Below, one piece after another: positions 21,903 to 32,909 of a stretch of DNA of 64,000 bases; the stretch's first letter is position 1; each line of letters begins with the position of its first letter. The notes below the pieces were generated by a model. The model made no database searches, was not told the DNA's origin, and saw only the letters and a list, made by a program, of their open reading frames with translations. The position numbers and the translations under genes are program-made. This stretch comes from Turnera subulata. Taxonomy: Eukaryota; Streptophyta; Magnoliopsida; Malpighiales; Passifloraceae. The stretch is taken from NCBI GenBank assembly GCA_028386065.3, contig JAKUCV010000926.1:1-64000 (forward strand), in the 5' to 3' direction.

Positions 21903-22939
21903 ATGGCAAAACGCAACTCTAAAGATAGATATATATACTTTAACTTCTTCAGTTGCCTCTGTTTTCGATTAACTTTCTTTATCTGTTTTTTTTATTTCAG
22001 TTAAGTTTCTGTATGCCTTAAATTGTTTCTTTCCTTTTTTTTCTTTATGCATAAGAACGAGATTTTACCTGCAATAGCTCAGGTAATACTGCGGTCCTAT
22101 GCAAGGCTGAAGGTCTCTTGCTTGACTCACAGTCTCCTTAATTGTAACACAAAACAAAAGAAAGAGATAAATAGTGTGGCTACTCTTACATATCATATGA
22201 CATGTCATTGATGCTTTAGTGATAATATAATATTAGGGAAACTTTCATAGCTGATATACTTTCATCGGAAACAAACCAATGGAGGGAGGTGGAGATACAC
22301 ATCCCGAGGGCCACACATTAGGGTTTGAGTTCTTTTGATATGATTTCCTTTACCAGAGTACATTTTCTCTGCATGGTACTATTTTCATGTACAACAGATT
22401 CGGTGGTTATAACATTTTCACTTATAGATTCTTAGAGGTAGCAGAAACATGCCAGAACCTGAATTTGCAGAAACCGCTAGAATAGCAATTGGGGCAGGTA
22501 GTCATGGATCTTTGAGGATATTGATACTAGCTTGCCCTGATGGAGATTATCCCAATGAAGAAGAAGAATTCATGGGAGTTTGGGAATTGGAAGACTTTGA
22601 GAGACTTATTGGTGGGAAGTTAATGTTGCAGATCTTGGTGATGGTGATGCTCATGATCATTTGCACCGGTTCAAGTATGGAGGCCCTCCGCGGACGTTAC
22701 TAGGGGCTGTAGCTTTGGATCCCAACGATGATGACATGGTCTACTTTGCTCATGCAGATTCGATTGATGAGACTCATCGATGCCTGTTCTCCTGCAATAT
22801 AAGGTTTAAAGAGATTAAGACAGTAGACACAATTGATACTGAGGAAGAAGGATTCCCTGTCCAAGGTGCCTTTCAGATAGCACTGAGTCAGGTTCCCACA
22901 AGGATTCCAACATTCACTCAGACAAGTGTATGTTTCTGA
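21903..22939 (+). pseudogene. F-box protein pseudogene (copy 2)
   Basis: The ATG at 21903 keeps the MAKRNSK start of the family. The F-box and the first half are gone, replaced by about 300 bp of T-rich sequence that resembles the 3' flank of these genes. Homology returns near 22250 (ADILSSETNQWREVEI-like), followed by HGSLRILIL, MGVWELEDFE, AVALDPNDDDMVYFAHA and QVPTRIPT before TGA at 22937-22939. Frameshifts separate these blocks. The 5' leader (near 21785-21900) matches that of the relic at 37030-37104. Confidence 0.8.
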
Positions 22940-23139
22940 AGCTAATAGTTGTGAAGATATATACTTGCTGTGGTTGTGCCTGTTTTTTAGTTAACTTCTT
23001 TGTGTTTTTCTTTTTTCTATTCAATTTTCTGTATGTCTTTGCATCTTTTTTTTTAACAAAAGAAAAGAATTTTGACCGGAAAGAGTTTGATTTAATGAAA
23101 TCAATACAAACACCTCATGCTTTCGCTCAAAGGAATCCC

Positions 23140-23275
23140 AAGTCCTAACGGATTAGGGACTTTGACTACGGAAACGAAAGCTAGCCTTGTTCTTTTTCCG
23201 CGTCCGTTTGGGATTTGTGAAACATTACTTTGACGGTATTACAGAGACCTAAGTCCTAACGGATTAGGGACTTTG
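23140..23275 (+). repeat. 25-bp direct repeat upstream of intact F-box gene
   Basis: A 25-bp sequence beginning AAGTCCTAACGG and ending GGACTTTG occurs exactly at 23140-23164 and 23251-23275. Each copy is itself an imperfect palindrome (AAGTCC.TAA ... TTAGGGACTT). It lies between the upstream relic and the TATA box of the gene at 23399. Related CGACTAAGGACT sequences sit at the same place in the promoters at 913 and 34160. Confidence 0.7.
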
Positions 23276-23300
23276 TTCTTAGTTATATATATGTATAAAG
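23229..23300 (+). promoter_or_regulatory. promoter of F-box gene at 23399
   Basis: TTTGACGG at 23229-23236, the family element, and TATAAAG at 23294-23300, about 100 bp before the ATG. The CCAAT box present in the other two promoters is not seen here. Confidence 0.55.
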
Positions 23301-23398
23301 TTGCCATCAGAAACTCAAGCAGAAGACATTGTAAAAGCCTACTAAAATACAGAATCTACTATAAGGAATATAGGTTGCAGCAGCCTCTTTTTCCTCCA

Positions 23399-24703
23399 AT
23401 GGCAAAACGCAACACTAAACAAACTGTATCCATTGATGATCTTGACGACCACTTGTTGATTGAGATTCTGCAACTACTCCCCTCTTTCAAGTACGCTACT
23501 CGATGTAAGTTAGTCTCCAAGCGTTGGTGCTCTTTGATATCTAGTCCCATATTTCTTGGCCCCTTCAAGGACCGCCTTGAAACCTCGAATCAACCAAAAC
23601 CCTTTGCTCTTATTTTCAATGGTATCGGATTGGACGACCCCTCTACATATACCCACCACCTAGTAACTTCCAACGACGAAATACTCGCATCCTCAGGGTT
23701 CAAGTTAGAATTCCTTCCTGGATTCAAGCCTGGATCCCTTATAATTGAAGCATCATATAAGGACTTACTACTCTGTCGCCTAAAGGGTGAGGAGCCGCTA
23801 GTGTATTACCTATGCAACCCACTCACCAAGCAATGGGTTGCTCTCCCCTCAGTCCCGGAAGGATATCGGTTGGTAGCTGAAGCCTGGGTGGGTTTCATGT
23901 GCGATGAGAACCATTGGAGTGTTGTGAGAATTCCTGCCACAGCAATATACGAACAATCATTCGTGGCCGACATATTTTCGTCAGAAACTCAAACGTGGAG
24001 GAGGGAGGAGATCTTGCAGTACTATATAAGTCGTGAAGATATATTTTCTTGGGATGATTCTTTTTTTATGTACGACGGACGGGATGGTAGTATTATAGCA
24101 TACAGATTCTCGCAGCCAGAAAAGTTCCATGTAATCCCCACGCCAAGAGTTATGGAATCGATACCAATCACTAGCGTAGCGTGGGGGGTGGCACGCCAAG
24201 GGTCTTTGAGGTTATTGCAAGTATCTGCTGATTCTTCCGATCATGATTGTTTTCTTTTTGATAGTGACGACGAAGATGTTCATGTCGCTTCCGACGGTGG
24301 ATTCCTGACAGTTTGGGAGTTGGAAGACTACGAAACAGGTTCGAGCACGTGGAAGCTGATGGGCAAGGCTCGTTGGTGGGAAATTGTTCCTGATGGTGAT
24401 GGTGATGGTGATTCAGTGTTGAAAGAAGAACTTACATTGTTGGAACAAGCATTGGAGAGCAACTGCCCAGGTGTAGAAGCTGTAGCTTTGGACCCCAATG
24501 ACGATGACATAGTCTACTTTGCCCGTACACATTTGGAGTGTTACCAATGTCTTTACTCTTGGAATTTAAGGTCAAGAGAGTTTAGAGTAGTTGATAGACG
24601 ACCTGGAACTGCAAAAGAATTTGGTACCAATATTGGTTCCATCCAGATAACACCGACCCAGATTCCTACAATGCTTCCTAAGTTCCCCTGGCGGCAAGTA
24701 TAA
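23399..24703 (+). CDS. F-box protein, apparently intact (434 aa)
   Basis: Predicted SCF ubiquitin-ligase substrate adaptor. The start is the ATG at 23399 (MAKRNTK), because the MAKRN start and upstream promoter align with paralogues; the frame is open 42 codons further but without an ATG. Residues 11-53 are the F-box (IDDLDDHLLIEILQLLPSF...LVSKRWCSLISSP), which binds SKP1. Downstream is a plant F-box-associated type region: LEFLPGF, then VYYLCNPLTKQWVALP at 135-150, FSSETQTW, FMYDG, GSLRLLQV, LTVWELEDYE and VALDPNDDDIVYFAR, ending QIPTMLP. Single exon. The likely role is specific recognition of a target protein for ubiquitination; the target is unknown. Neighbours are relics of the same family, and a SINE lies 0.3 kb downstream. 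Confidence 0.9.
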   Translation: MAKRNTKQTVSIDDLDDHLLIEILQLLPSFKYATRCKLVSKRWCSLISSPIFLGPFKDRLETSNQPKPFALIFNGIGLDDPSTYTHHLVTSNDEILASSGFKLEFLPGFKPGSLIIEASYKDLLLCRLKGEEPLVYYLCNPLTKQWVALPSVPEGYRLVAEAWVGFMCDENHWSVVRIPATAIYEQSFVADIFSSETQTWRREEILQYYISREDIFSWDDSFFMYDGRDGSIIAYRFSQPEKFHVIPTPRVMESIPITSVAWGVARQGSLRLLQVSADSSDHDCFLFDSDDEDVHVASDGGFLTVWELEDYETGSSTWKLMGKARWWEIVPDGDGDGDSVLKEELTLLEQALESNCPGVEAVALDPNDDDIVYFARTHLECYQCLYSWNLRSREFRVVDRRPGTAKEFGTNIGSIQITPTQIPTMLPKFPWRQV

Positions 24704-25015
24704 GTAATCCTCCACCTCGTTTTGCAACTTGTTTCTTTGTCTTAGCTAATAGAGATCTACATTATAATATTTGAAAATTCCTGCAGTGTATTATTTTTCA
24801 CCACACATGTCTTTAATTCTTCTATCTAGCCATCACATCAATTGTTCGATTCCTGCCTTATTCTACAGTAGTATCCTGATTCTGAATAGTAGCTCTATAG
24901 GTTTTGAAAACAAGAGGGGAAAAAAGTGCATTGAAATTTAATATATCCGGTTTATCTCCAACTGATAAGCATAGATGGGTCACTAGGTAAAATATATAAT
25001 TGGATCGATACTCTT

Positions 25016-25337
25016 TTTTTTTGCAAAAAAAAAAAAAGACATTAGTGGTGTCATCATCGTCCCGTCAGTCTAGGCCCCGGTGAATACCGGTTACATTCTG
25101 GCATTAGACCCTTCTCATAAGAGAGACCGGCCACCAGGGCACAAGCGGACACCCTCGCCTGCTACGCGTCATAGTGTCGGGGAGTCACAGGCTCAACCGC
25201 CACCACCCCACCGTGTGGAAGGCCATATTCGGCCACATCACACTATGGGGCTTGATGGAAGCGCCGGGACTCGAACCCGAGTCCTAGAGATGGCAGGCTG
25301 AAGGCTTTGCCACTGGGCCACCACCCCCGGTGGTATA
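25016..25337 (-). mobile_element. tRNA-derived SINE
   Basis: On the minus strand it starts near 25337 with GGTGGTGGCCCAGTGGC (A box TGGCCCAGTGG) and, about 40 bp on, GGTTCGAGTCC (B box), the split RNA polymerase III promoter. It ends in a poly-A tail (poly-T at 25016-25022). Flanks GGATCGATACTCTT (25002-25015) and GGATGGATACTCTT (25338-25351) form a 14-bp target duplication with one mismatch. About 322 bp long. Confidence 0.85.
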
Positions 25338-25609
25338 GGATGGATACTCTTGCTAGAAGCTAACATGGATGTTACATAATGAACCAAGTTTTTGCTTTCT
25401 TTCTTTCCCCCGCTTTTTTTTATTGACAAAGAACCAAGCCACCTCTAACGTTCCACATAGTTTTTTCCCGTTATTTCTCATTGATTGATGCGCAGGCTTA
25501 TTATGGTTAGCCCTAAATAAAAGATTTGACCTATTAATTTTTTATACTAATTGGCCTCTTAACTAAATAAAGAAAATTTTATGTTAATAAAATATCCTCT
25601 GTCTTATCT

Positions 25610-25815
25610 CTAAATAACCAATTTACCCAACACCACAATTTTATGTTGATTGGCTTGCTAGACTTGGTTTTAATCATGCTTTAGGAGTTGTACATTATGT
25701 TCAACCTCCAGCTGGTTGTGAGGTTTTGTTACATTTTGATGCCTCTGGGATTCCCACACCCAGAGTTGTTTCTTCGCAATAAAAGTATGCATCTTTCATC
25801 TAAAAAAAATATCCT
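25610..25815 (+). mobile_element. LINE 3' end (RNase H-like C-terminus)
   Basis: A short open frame reads VDWLARLGFNHALG, then VQPPAG.EVLL and a stop, followed by AATAAAAG and an A run at about 25800-25808. The ADWLA.LG motif is the end of the RNase H domain found in some plant LINEs. AAATATCCT occurs at about 25588 and after the tail and may be the target duplication, but the left boundary is uncertain. Confidence 0.5.
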
Positions 25816-26035
25816 ACCCGGTAAATAACATTTATGGTCATTGTACTATGTTTTTATTCAAAATGTTGTCTTTGTACCTAATTTTTTTTTTGTTGATTTT
25901 GGTCACTACATTCTAGAATTCTGTGGATTTTAGTACTTGTAGCCAATCTGTGCCATGTGTCAACAGGTGATTCGCCGCTTAATAATTGTGAGCTCCATGT
26001 TAACTGGGTTGTATCCATCAAACCCAGATTGTGTG
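25816..26035. other. intergenic, unassigned
   Basis: GGTCATTGTACTATG- and GGTCACTACATT-type sequences that look repeat-derived, with no boundaries I can define. No gene. Confidence 0.3.
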
Positions 26036-26435
26036 AATTTTTTACCCATTCCATTTAGGAATAGGTTATTCTCAAAACCAAACAATAATTAATCTTACTT
26101 ATCCCACAACTGTAATGACCAAATAAAGAGGGAAAGAGAAACAAAACAAGTGTTTCGATTGAAAAGAAAAAAAAGAAAGAGAAAGAAAGAAAGAAAGCAA
26201 AACCTATTTACCCAAATCAAAGCAAAACCTAATTAAATTTTTTACCCATTCCATTTAGGAATAGGTTATTCTCAAAACCAAACAATAATTAATCTTACTT
26301 ATCCCACAACTGTAATGACCAAATAAAGAGGGAAAGAGAAACAAAACAAGTGTTTCGATTGAAAAGAAAAAAAAGAAAGAGAAAGAAAGAAAGAAAGCAA
26401 AACCTATTTACCCAAATCAAAGCAAAACCTAATTA
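26036..26435. repeat. 200-bp perfect tandem duplication
   Basis: 26036-26235 and 26236-26435 look identical by eye, including an internal GAAA-rich microsatellite. No coding content. It is recent, or an assembly effect. Confidence 0.85.
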
Positions 26436-27009
26436 CCCAAATCACCGAATCTTTTACATTTGGGCCTGCCAATATGAGCTTGTGCTTGTTGAAATCTTGG
26501 AATTTATTATTCATGGCTCAAAGAGTATCTACTTGTTTCCTATACAGAAAATGATGGTGCAATCTGATAGCATAAATGATATTCTCTTTATGAGCATTTG
26601 TCCATCTTTATATCAGAAACCTAGTGTGTCTGCGAGCCATCATCAAAGAAACCATGCGGCTCTACCCTGCCGGTCCTTCGAAGGTCTATAGTTTCTGAGC
26701 TTAGTGCAAGGAAGGTCAGCTATTCAATTTTATTAAAGGTGTCTGTGTTATGATTGATAAATTTCTATTACAGAATTGGCTGCAGCAGTTGTGAATGCAG
26801 AGGCAGATTCAGGGGGCAAGCAGTGGCCCTGCCCCTCCTAGGTCTTTCCCTCTTATATTAGATTTGTAATGTCAGCTCACAAAATATGAGTGGTTCAATG
26901 GTTTGGCCCCCCAAGATGCATCAGGAGGTCGAGGGATCGAGTCATGATGAAAATATTATAACTGCTGATGCTTTAAGGCGAAGAGACAATATATACCTCT
27001 CGCATCCTA
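26436..27009. other. intergenic, unassigned
   Basis: No family recognised and no convincing coding region. Confidence 0.4.
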
Positions 27010-27823
27010 GGGGTTCAAGTTAGACTTCCTCCCTGGCTTCAAGCCAGGCTGCCGGTTTATTAAACCTTGTCAGAACAATCGCTTTTTGCTGCTGATTTAT
27101 TTTCATCAGAAACGAACACATGGAGAAAGGCAGAGGTCTTCCATCCTGAGGGCAAGAAATTCAATCTTGATTTTCGTTACCGTTACCATGGTACAATATT
27201 TTATCTGGATGGAACATTTTTTTATGTACGACGCAGACGATAATATTATAGCTTATAGATTCTCAGAGGCAGCAGAGCGGTGCCAATGCCTTATAGTTCA
27301 GCTCCCAGAATGTGGCCTTTGTGGTTACCCTCCCTGTGACGGTAGCATAGCATTTGGGGTTACCAGTCAAGGGTCTTTGAGGATATTGCTAGTATCTTTG
27401 CCTACTTGTCCTGTTGTCTACTCATCACAATTTGTAGACGGATACGTGGGTATTTTTGAATGCCAAGACTATGAGAGAGGAGAGTGGGTGAGGAAGCGCC
27501 TGACTAATTGGGGGACGTTTAATTTTCATGGTGAGGAGAGGGGTGATCCTCAAATTGGTTCTTTGATACTTGATTTGTTTGATAACTATGACCCGTCCAT
27601 ATATGCTGTAGCTATGGATCCCAACGATGAAGATATAGTCTACTTTGCTCGTCGAGGTATAAATGATGATCAAGAATGTGTGTACTCGGCCAATTTCAGG
27701 TTAAACGAGATTAAGGTGGTTGATGCGACTACCTTTGAACCAAAAGCTTATGTCCAGGGTGCCTTCCCTATAGCACTAGCCCAGGTTCCTACAATGCTTC
27801 CAACATCTACTGGACAAGTATAA
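27010..27823 (+). pseudogene. F-box protein pseudogene (copy 3)
   Basis: Left end in duplication copy B. It lacks the F-box and has an internal deletion joining the FLPGFKPG region directly to the SEQSLFAADLFSSET region (relative to 1394-1612). An extra T near 27220 separates an upstream frame from a downstream one that is open to TAA at 27821-27823. The latter contains MYDADDNIIAYRFSE, TSQGSLRILL, VGIFECQDYERGEW and VAMDPNDEDIVYFARR. It may be transcribed but cannot make an F-box protein. Confidence 0.85.
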
Positions 27824-28618
27824 GTTTGTCCTGCTCTTTGTTGTTTTTATTTTCTTTATCATGATTTATATCAATTCATCCCGGAAAAATCTTTGTTCGG
27901 TTTCGTTGTTTTGCTTTTCTTTCATTGTCTCTCCCTTTTTTTTTTTTATCTCAACATTCTCTTTTATTATTAATTCAATTTCCATGTTCATTTGTTATGT
28001 TTGATCAGTGCCACATTTAGAAATAAACTTCCAATTTTATTTTTTTAGGCTAATCGAAACTTTATTGATAAACTATCAAGTACCAACTAGCTCATCTGAA
28101 ATTACATATAGGTCCTAGCAAAAGAAGCCAACCCGCAAAACTACCCTGCCTTATGGGCTAATGTCACGAAGACCAACGTCCAATATGAGTCAAGGAATCG
28201 AGTCTTCAGCATCTAGCATGCGGGGCTTACAATGATATATATGGATCCAATTTGTCACTGCAAAATATAAGAACACGATTGTCTTAATTATACACTATTG
28301 AAAGGCTAAATTCGTACAGCCTGCCATGTCAGAAAATATCTGGCGGGGAATCACAATTGCCCTGCTTGGATATATGATTGGCCAAATTTAAAATAAGGGT
28401 ATAGAATTAATCAAAGTAAATAAAGTTCGAGAGATAAAAAAAAAAAAAATGACCAAACACCACCGTGGCAAAGCATCAAGGGTCATTAAGGTTATTGAAG
28501 ATATCTTGCCCATGTGATTTTCATGGTTAAGATTGTTATCTAACAATTAGTTGTTTCTATAAAAAAAAACTAACAATTAGTTGTTTTTTTTTGAACAAAT
28601 TAACAATTAATTGTCATG

Positions 28619-28684
28619 ATGATGGATTCTTGGCAGTTTGGGGATTGGAAGACTATGAAAGAGGACTGTGGGGGATTAAGTAAA
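28619..28684 (+). pseudogene. mini F-box gene fragment (duplicate)
   Basis: Counterpart of 3055-3120 with very few changes. It shows that the fragment was present before the segmental duplication. Confidence 0.6.
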
Positions 28685-28749
28685 TGGTTTAATCCAAATA
28701 AGCAATTAAATGGGTTAATGGTGGTGAAATATTTTTTATACATCTTAAC

Positions 28750-29386
28750 TATGCTTTTGAAAATGTGTTCTGTGATAAAAAAAAGCTTATCTTATACTTA
28801 AGATTGACATGATATGATTTGGGTAAAGTCATACTGCCAGATTTATGAAGTAATTAAGACTTAACAGATTTAATTAGGCATTTAAGAGGTAATTACAATG
28901 GAGAGGATAAATACAAGGAAAACATCCTAGGATCATTTGCCCTAATGTAAGTTGGGAGAAGACCTTTCTCTCTAGGGTTTTTACAATCTGCTGAACATAC
29001 CAAGGTTTTGAAAACCGTACCAGTCATCGAACCGGAAAAGCTAAAGGTTCAAAAACCAGGGTCTAACNTATGCTTTTGAAAATGTGTTCTGTGATAAAAA
29101 AAAGCTTATCTTATACTTAAGATTGACATGATATGATTTGGGTAAAGTCATACTGCCAGATTTATGAAGTAATTAAGACTTAACAGATTTAATTAGGCAT
29201 TTAAGAGGTAATTACAATGGAGAGGATAAATACAAGGAAAACATCCTAGGATCATTTGCCCTAATGTAAGTTGGGAGAAGACCTTTCTCTCTAGGGTTTT
29301 TACAATCTGCTGAACATACCAAGGTTTTGAAAACCGTACCAGTCATCGAACCGGAAAAACTAAAGGTTCAAAAACCAGGGTCTAAC
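28750..29386. repeat. 318-bp near-identical repeat joined by one N
   Basis: 28750-29067 and 29069-29386 differ by eye at a single base (GGAAAAGCT versus GGAAAAACT) and are separated by an N at 29068. Copy A has this sequence once (about 3190-3507). This is most likely two overlapping contig ends joined without merging. Confidence 0.9.
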
Positions 29387-29775
29387 CGGGACCAATCGGA
29401 ATCCAACCTTAAACTAATGTTTTATTATATATATGATTAATAATGAAAAAAATATACTATATATACTATGATATAGTAAAGTGTAATTTTTTTGTAATTT
29501 AAAATTTTAGATAGATAATAGTGGTAAGTTAATTTAATAAACCTTAGTTACATGTTATTAGGATTTTTAGGGAAAAAGAAAGGAATAAATCTCAAAGCTG
29601 TTGACTTGGAAAACGGAGTCCGATCCGAATGGTTTAACAGAAATTGGGAAAACCATTTGGTCCGACTTTATCCACAGAAAGACTCACTTTCAATGCCCTC
29701 GAAAACTAGATGGACTGTTGGATCGCAAATAACCTGGTCGAACCAGTCAGTCCGATCCGGTTTTCACAATATTGG
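29319..29775. mobile_element. MITE-like element (duplicate of 3435-3892)
   Basis: Same terminal inverted repeats as the copy at 3435. The first 68 bp of the element also appear at 29000-29067 because of the N-linked repeat. Confidence 0.5.
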
Positions 29776-31306
29776 AAAATACTAATATGATTTGACAATT
29801 TCGATTCCCTTGTGTTGTGTTTTATTGATCTAACGATCAGAGGGGCTCATCCTACTTTGTCAGTCCAGCTGGCACACATTTAGGTTTAGCTTCTAGGTTG
29901 TTCTATTGGGTTGATTAGGTTTGTTTATCGGGCTGAACTATATCTTTGTGGGCTTCTATGTATTGCGCTAGTTCCTTCCAGCTTAATTATGTAGGGCTAG
30001 TTTCATTTCGACCCAGTAATTAGATCATCACCAATAATTAGATCATCACCAATAATCAATTGCATGTGCGAGAAATGAAAATCTCAAATGAACCCATGGG
30101 CTTATGGCTTATGTTATTCTTGTGTAAAAAGCAAAAAGAGGTTGGTCTCGGGTTAGTCTCATTTTACCAACTAATATATACATAAAAATAAAAAATTACA
30201 AATGCAATTAATTTATTTTATTTCATATATGTTAGCATTATTTAATAAATTGTTTTATGATTACTGAAATTTTAATTACTCAAAGCAATATATGGGTTAT
30301 CTATATAAATATATTAAATTAGAGACCAAGATATTTGGCGTTGACAAGTGGCTTTCTAAGAATTGACATGCGACAACTAATTTTGTAAAAGTAAATTTAA
30401 TTTAAAAACTTTTTACATTCTAAAATTAATTCTAAATTAATTGTTTGTGTGTGAATGGAAAAAGGTGTGTACTATTAAAGTTGTCTTAATCAAATAGTCT
30501 CTTGATATCCCATAAATAATGACTTAAAAAATTAAAATAAGTAAAAAAATTATAGATAAATATCCATATTAATTCTCTTTCACAATCCATTTTTCATTTT
30601 TCGTGTGTAAAAAAATAAAATTGGCCCAACTACAACCTTTTAAAACGTATCAAGAAGACATTTAAGAAGCAATTCTAAAACGGAAATGCATTAAAAATTT
30701 GTAAAGGGTATTTAACATGGCAATCCAATTTTTTAGATAAATATAAATGCTAATTATTCTTAAATCACCAATTAAATTCAAAGGGAAATGCATTAAATAT
30801 TCTAAACGAAAAGGAATAGGAAAGGGAAGCAAGATCCACTGTATGGATAACTCTTTCAAACCCTCATGCATTAAAATTTGCATTAAAATGGCAGGAACTA
30901 TGAAAGGTCCGCATCCCATAACAACAATCAAATAGATTACAACAATCAAAGAGACTCAAAATTATCAAAATACATTAACTCCTAATGGTTAAAATAATTG
31001 CAATACAATTCATGGAGCCAATTCAGATTAATGCATTAGTAACAAACATAAAGAAGAGTGACCTAGAATTAAGTGCTTGAATACCAATCAGCATAAATCC
31101 ACCTTCTATATAATGTGCCATAGTGTTACCATGTTTGCTGTTCCAAGCAGTCCCAAAAACAAAAGATGCTCATTACTTCTCCAGGTTGCCAACTTCGAAA
31201 TCACATATCCTTGACCTGTCTTCACAATAAAAAAAAAAAGATGCTCATTATGTCTTCACATATCCATTACTTGCTAGCAATTTGTCCTTCATATAGTAAA
31301 TTTCGC
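29776..31306. other. AT-rich intergenic DNA
   Basis: Counterpart of 3893-5519. No coding signal. Confidence 0.5.
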
Positions 31307-32008
31307 ATCACAAGTTCAAGTTCACAACCACATCATGGGGTTCTCTAGAAAACGAATTGGGAAAGCAAAAGGGCTTGAAATCCTTTCCGGAAAAATCACT
31401 GTCCAAAACTGGATCCATCCAAATCCGTTCACAGTCAATCCCGAGCCTCACTGTTGAAGCATTCCAAAACACGAACTCGCTGTCGGAACTGCCCAACAAC
31501 AACAACATCAAAACCCGCAGCCACCATCCCGACCCGACCACGCCACCACCCACAGCAACCCGCCGACCGAACACCACCAACCCGCCAGAAACCAACGACA
31601 ACTGCCCACACGCCATCATCCGCGAAGCCAGCCGCCACAACAACACAAGACAACTCATCAACACCCACCCGAAGCAAAGAGGAACCGAAAAAAGAAAAGA
31701 CAAAAGGAAACAAAAAGAAATGGGGAGTTGGGTCTTACCCGACTTATGGCGGCGACGATCTCAATTGACGCGCAAGGCGACGGCGCAAGGGGGAGAGGCA
31801 GGAGACTGTGACAGTGTGAGGAAAAGAGTAGTGGGAGAAGGAAACCCGGGCGCGGCGCGACTTGTAGAGAAACTAGAGGGCTCGGGGAACAAAGGAAAGG
31901 GAAGAAAGAAGGAACAACAAGAAGGAAAAGAACTGGAAATATTTAATGGGAGAACCCAGAGAACGACCTGCCGGTTGCAAAGTCCTAATAATGTCGTTTA
32001 AGCTTCCA
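31307..32008 (-). mobile_element. GC-rich LTR-like or leader block (duplicate)
   Basis: Counterpart of 5520-6220 with scattered substitutions. It has the same TATA-like sequence, CT-rich leader and two GGTAAG sites on the minus strand. Several substitutions change the long Pro-rich frame with no sign of protein-level conservation. Confidence 0.35.
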
Positions 32009-32909
32009 GTTCCTTTTTCTTTTTTTAATTCTGCATTGGTAGCCTTCAATTTACAATTTTACTTTTCTGTTCAATCAGGTAATAATACAAATTGACGGTT
32101 ATGGTTTAATCCTGTGATTGAATTTTAAAAGTTCATTAATTTCCTGCCGTGTACGTTTACTATATATATAGTACTAAATGGAATCATAAAATAAACTCAG
32201 AAATTTAATTTAATTCAACATAAATTGAGAGGGCATTTTGTGTTTGACAAATACTTTTAAGCCGCGTGTACCAAGGAAAAAATTGCCGCAATAAAAAAAG
32301 GTGTACATTTTAGATTTTTTTTCTTTATTTTTTAAACAGTAAATCAATTACCAGGGGGTATTTATTATCTCCCACATTTAGACACCAAAATAAATAACCA
32401 CAGAATCTGGAAAATTTTTAAAGGTGATTTCTTTTTGCAATTGATTAAAAGGTGATATATGTATCACAATTCACACACAACATTCTCCATATACCATATA
32501 TATGTCTCTTAAATCTTGCAGATCTCTTTACACTGTATAGATCAGGGTAGGTGGGATGGGAGCTTGACTTCTTTTCATTATATAAGAATTATCCACAATC
32601 TTAGAATGAACCATGACTTCTAATAAAACCCAGTTGTGTTGGCGCAGGGGAGCTTGCTTTTGTTTTTCTTTTTCCCTCCATTGTGTATTGCAATTTTCTC
32701 AAAACTATTAGTATCTTGAACATTAAATATATAAATGTTGTGTACAAGAAAAAGAAAAAAATTAATACTTTTCTTAGTAAACATACAAATTTTATGAAAA
32801 GAGATAAATGCAATTAATATGTTTAGTAGTGAATCAGAAATGTAATTAGTTATAAAAAATATAAAGTTATATAAAGTATGAAGTTGTCAAAAAATAAGTA
32901 ATTTTAATA

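Larger units (their letters stand above)
27010..32909. repeat. segmental duplication, copy B
   Basis: Collinear with 1353-8631. It shows the empty site of the solo LTR (ATATA near 32455), includes the N-linked 318-bp repeat at 28750-29386 and small indels near 30040-30130. Sequence right of 32909 is unrelated to copy A. Confidence 0.85.

Noticed and set aside
25254..25330. Stand-alone tRNA gene on the minus strand
   Set aside because: A and B boxes are present, but the sequence continues about 240 bp to a poly-A tail and is flanked by a target duplication, so it is a SINE.
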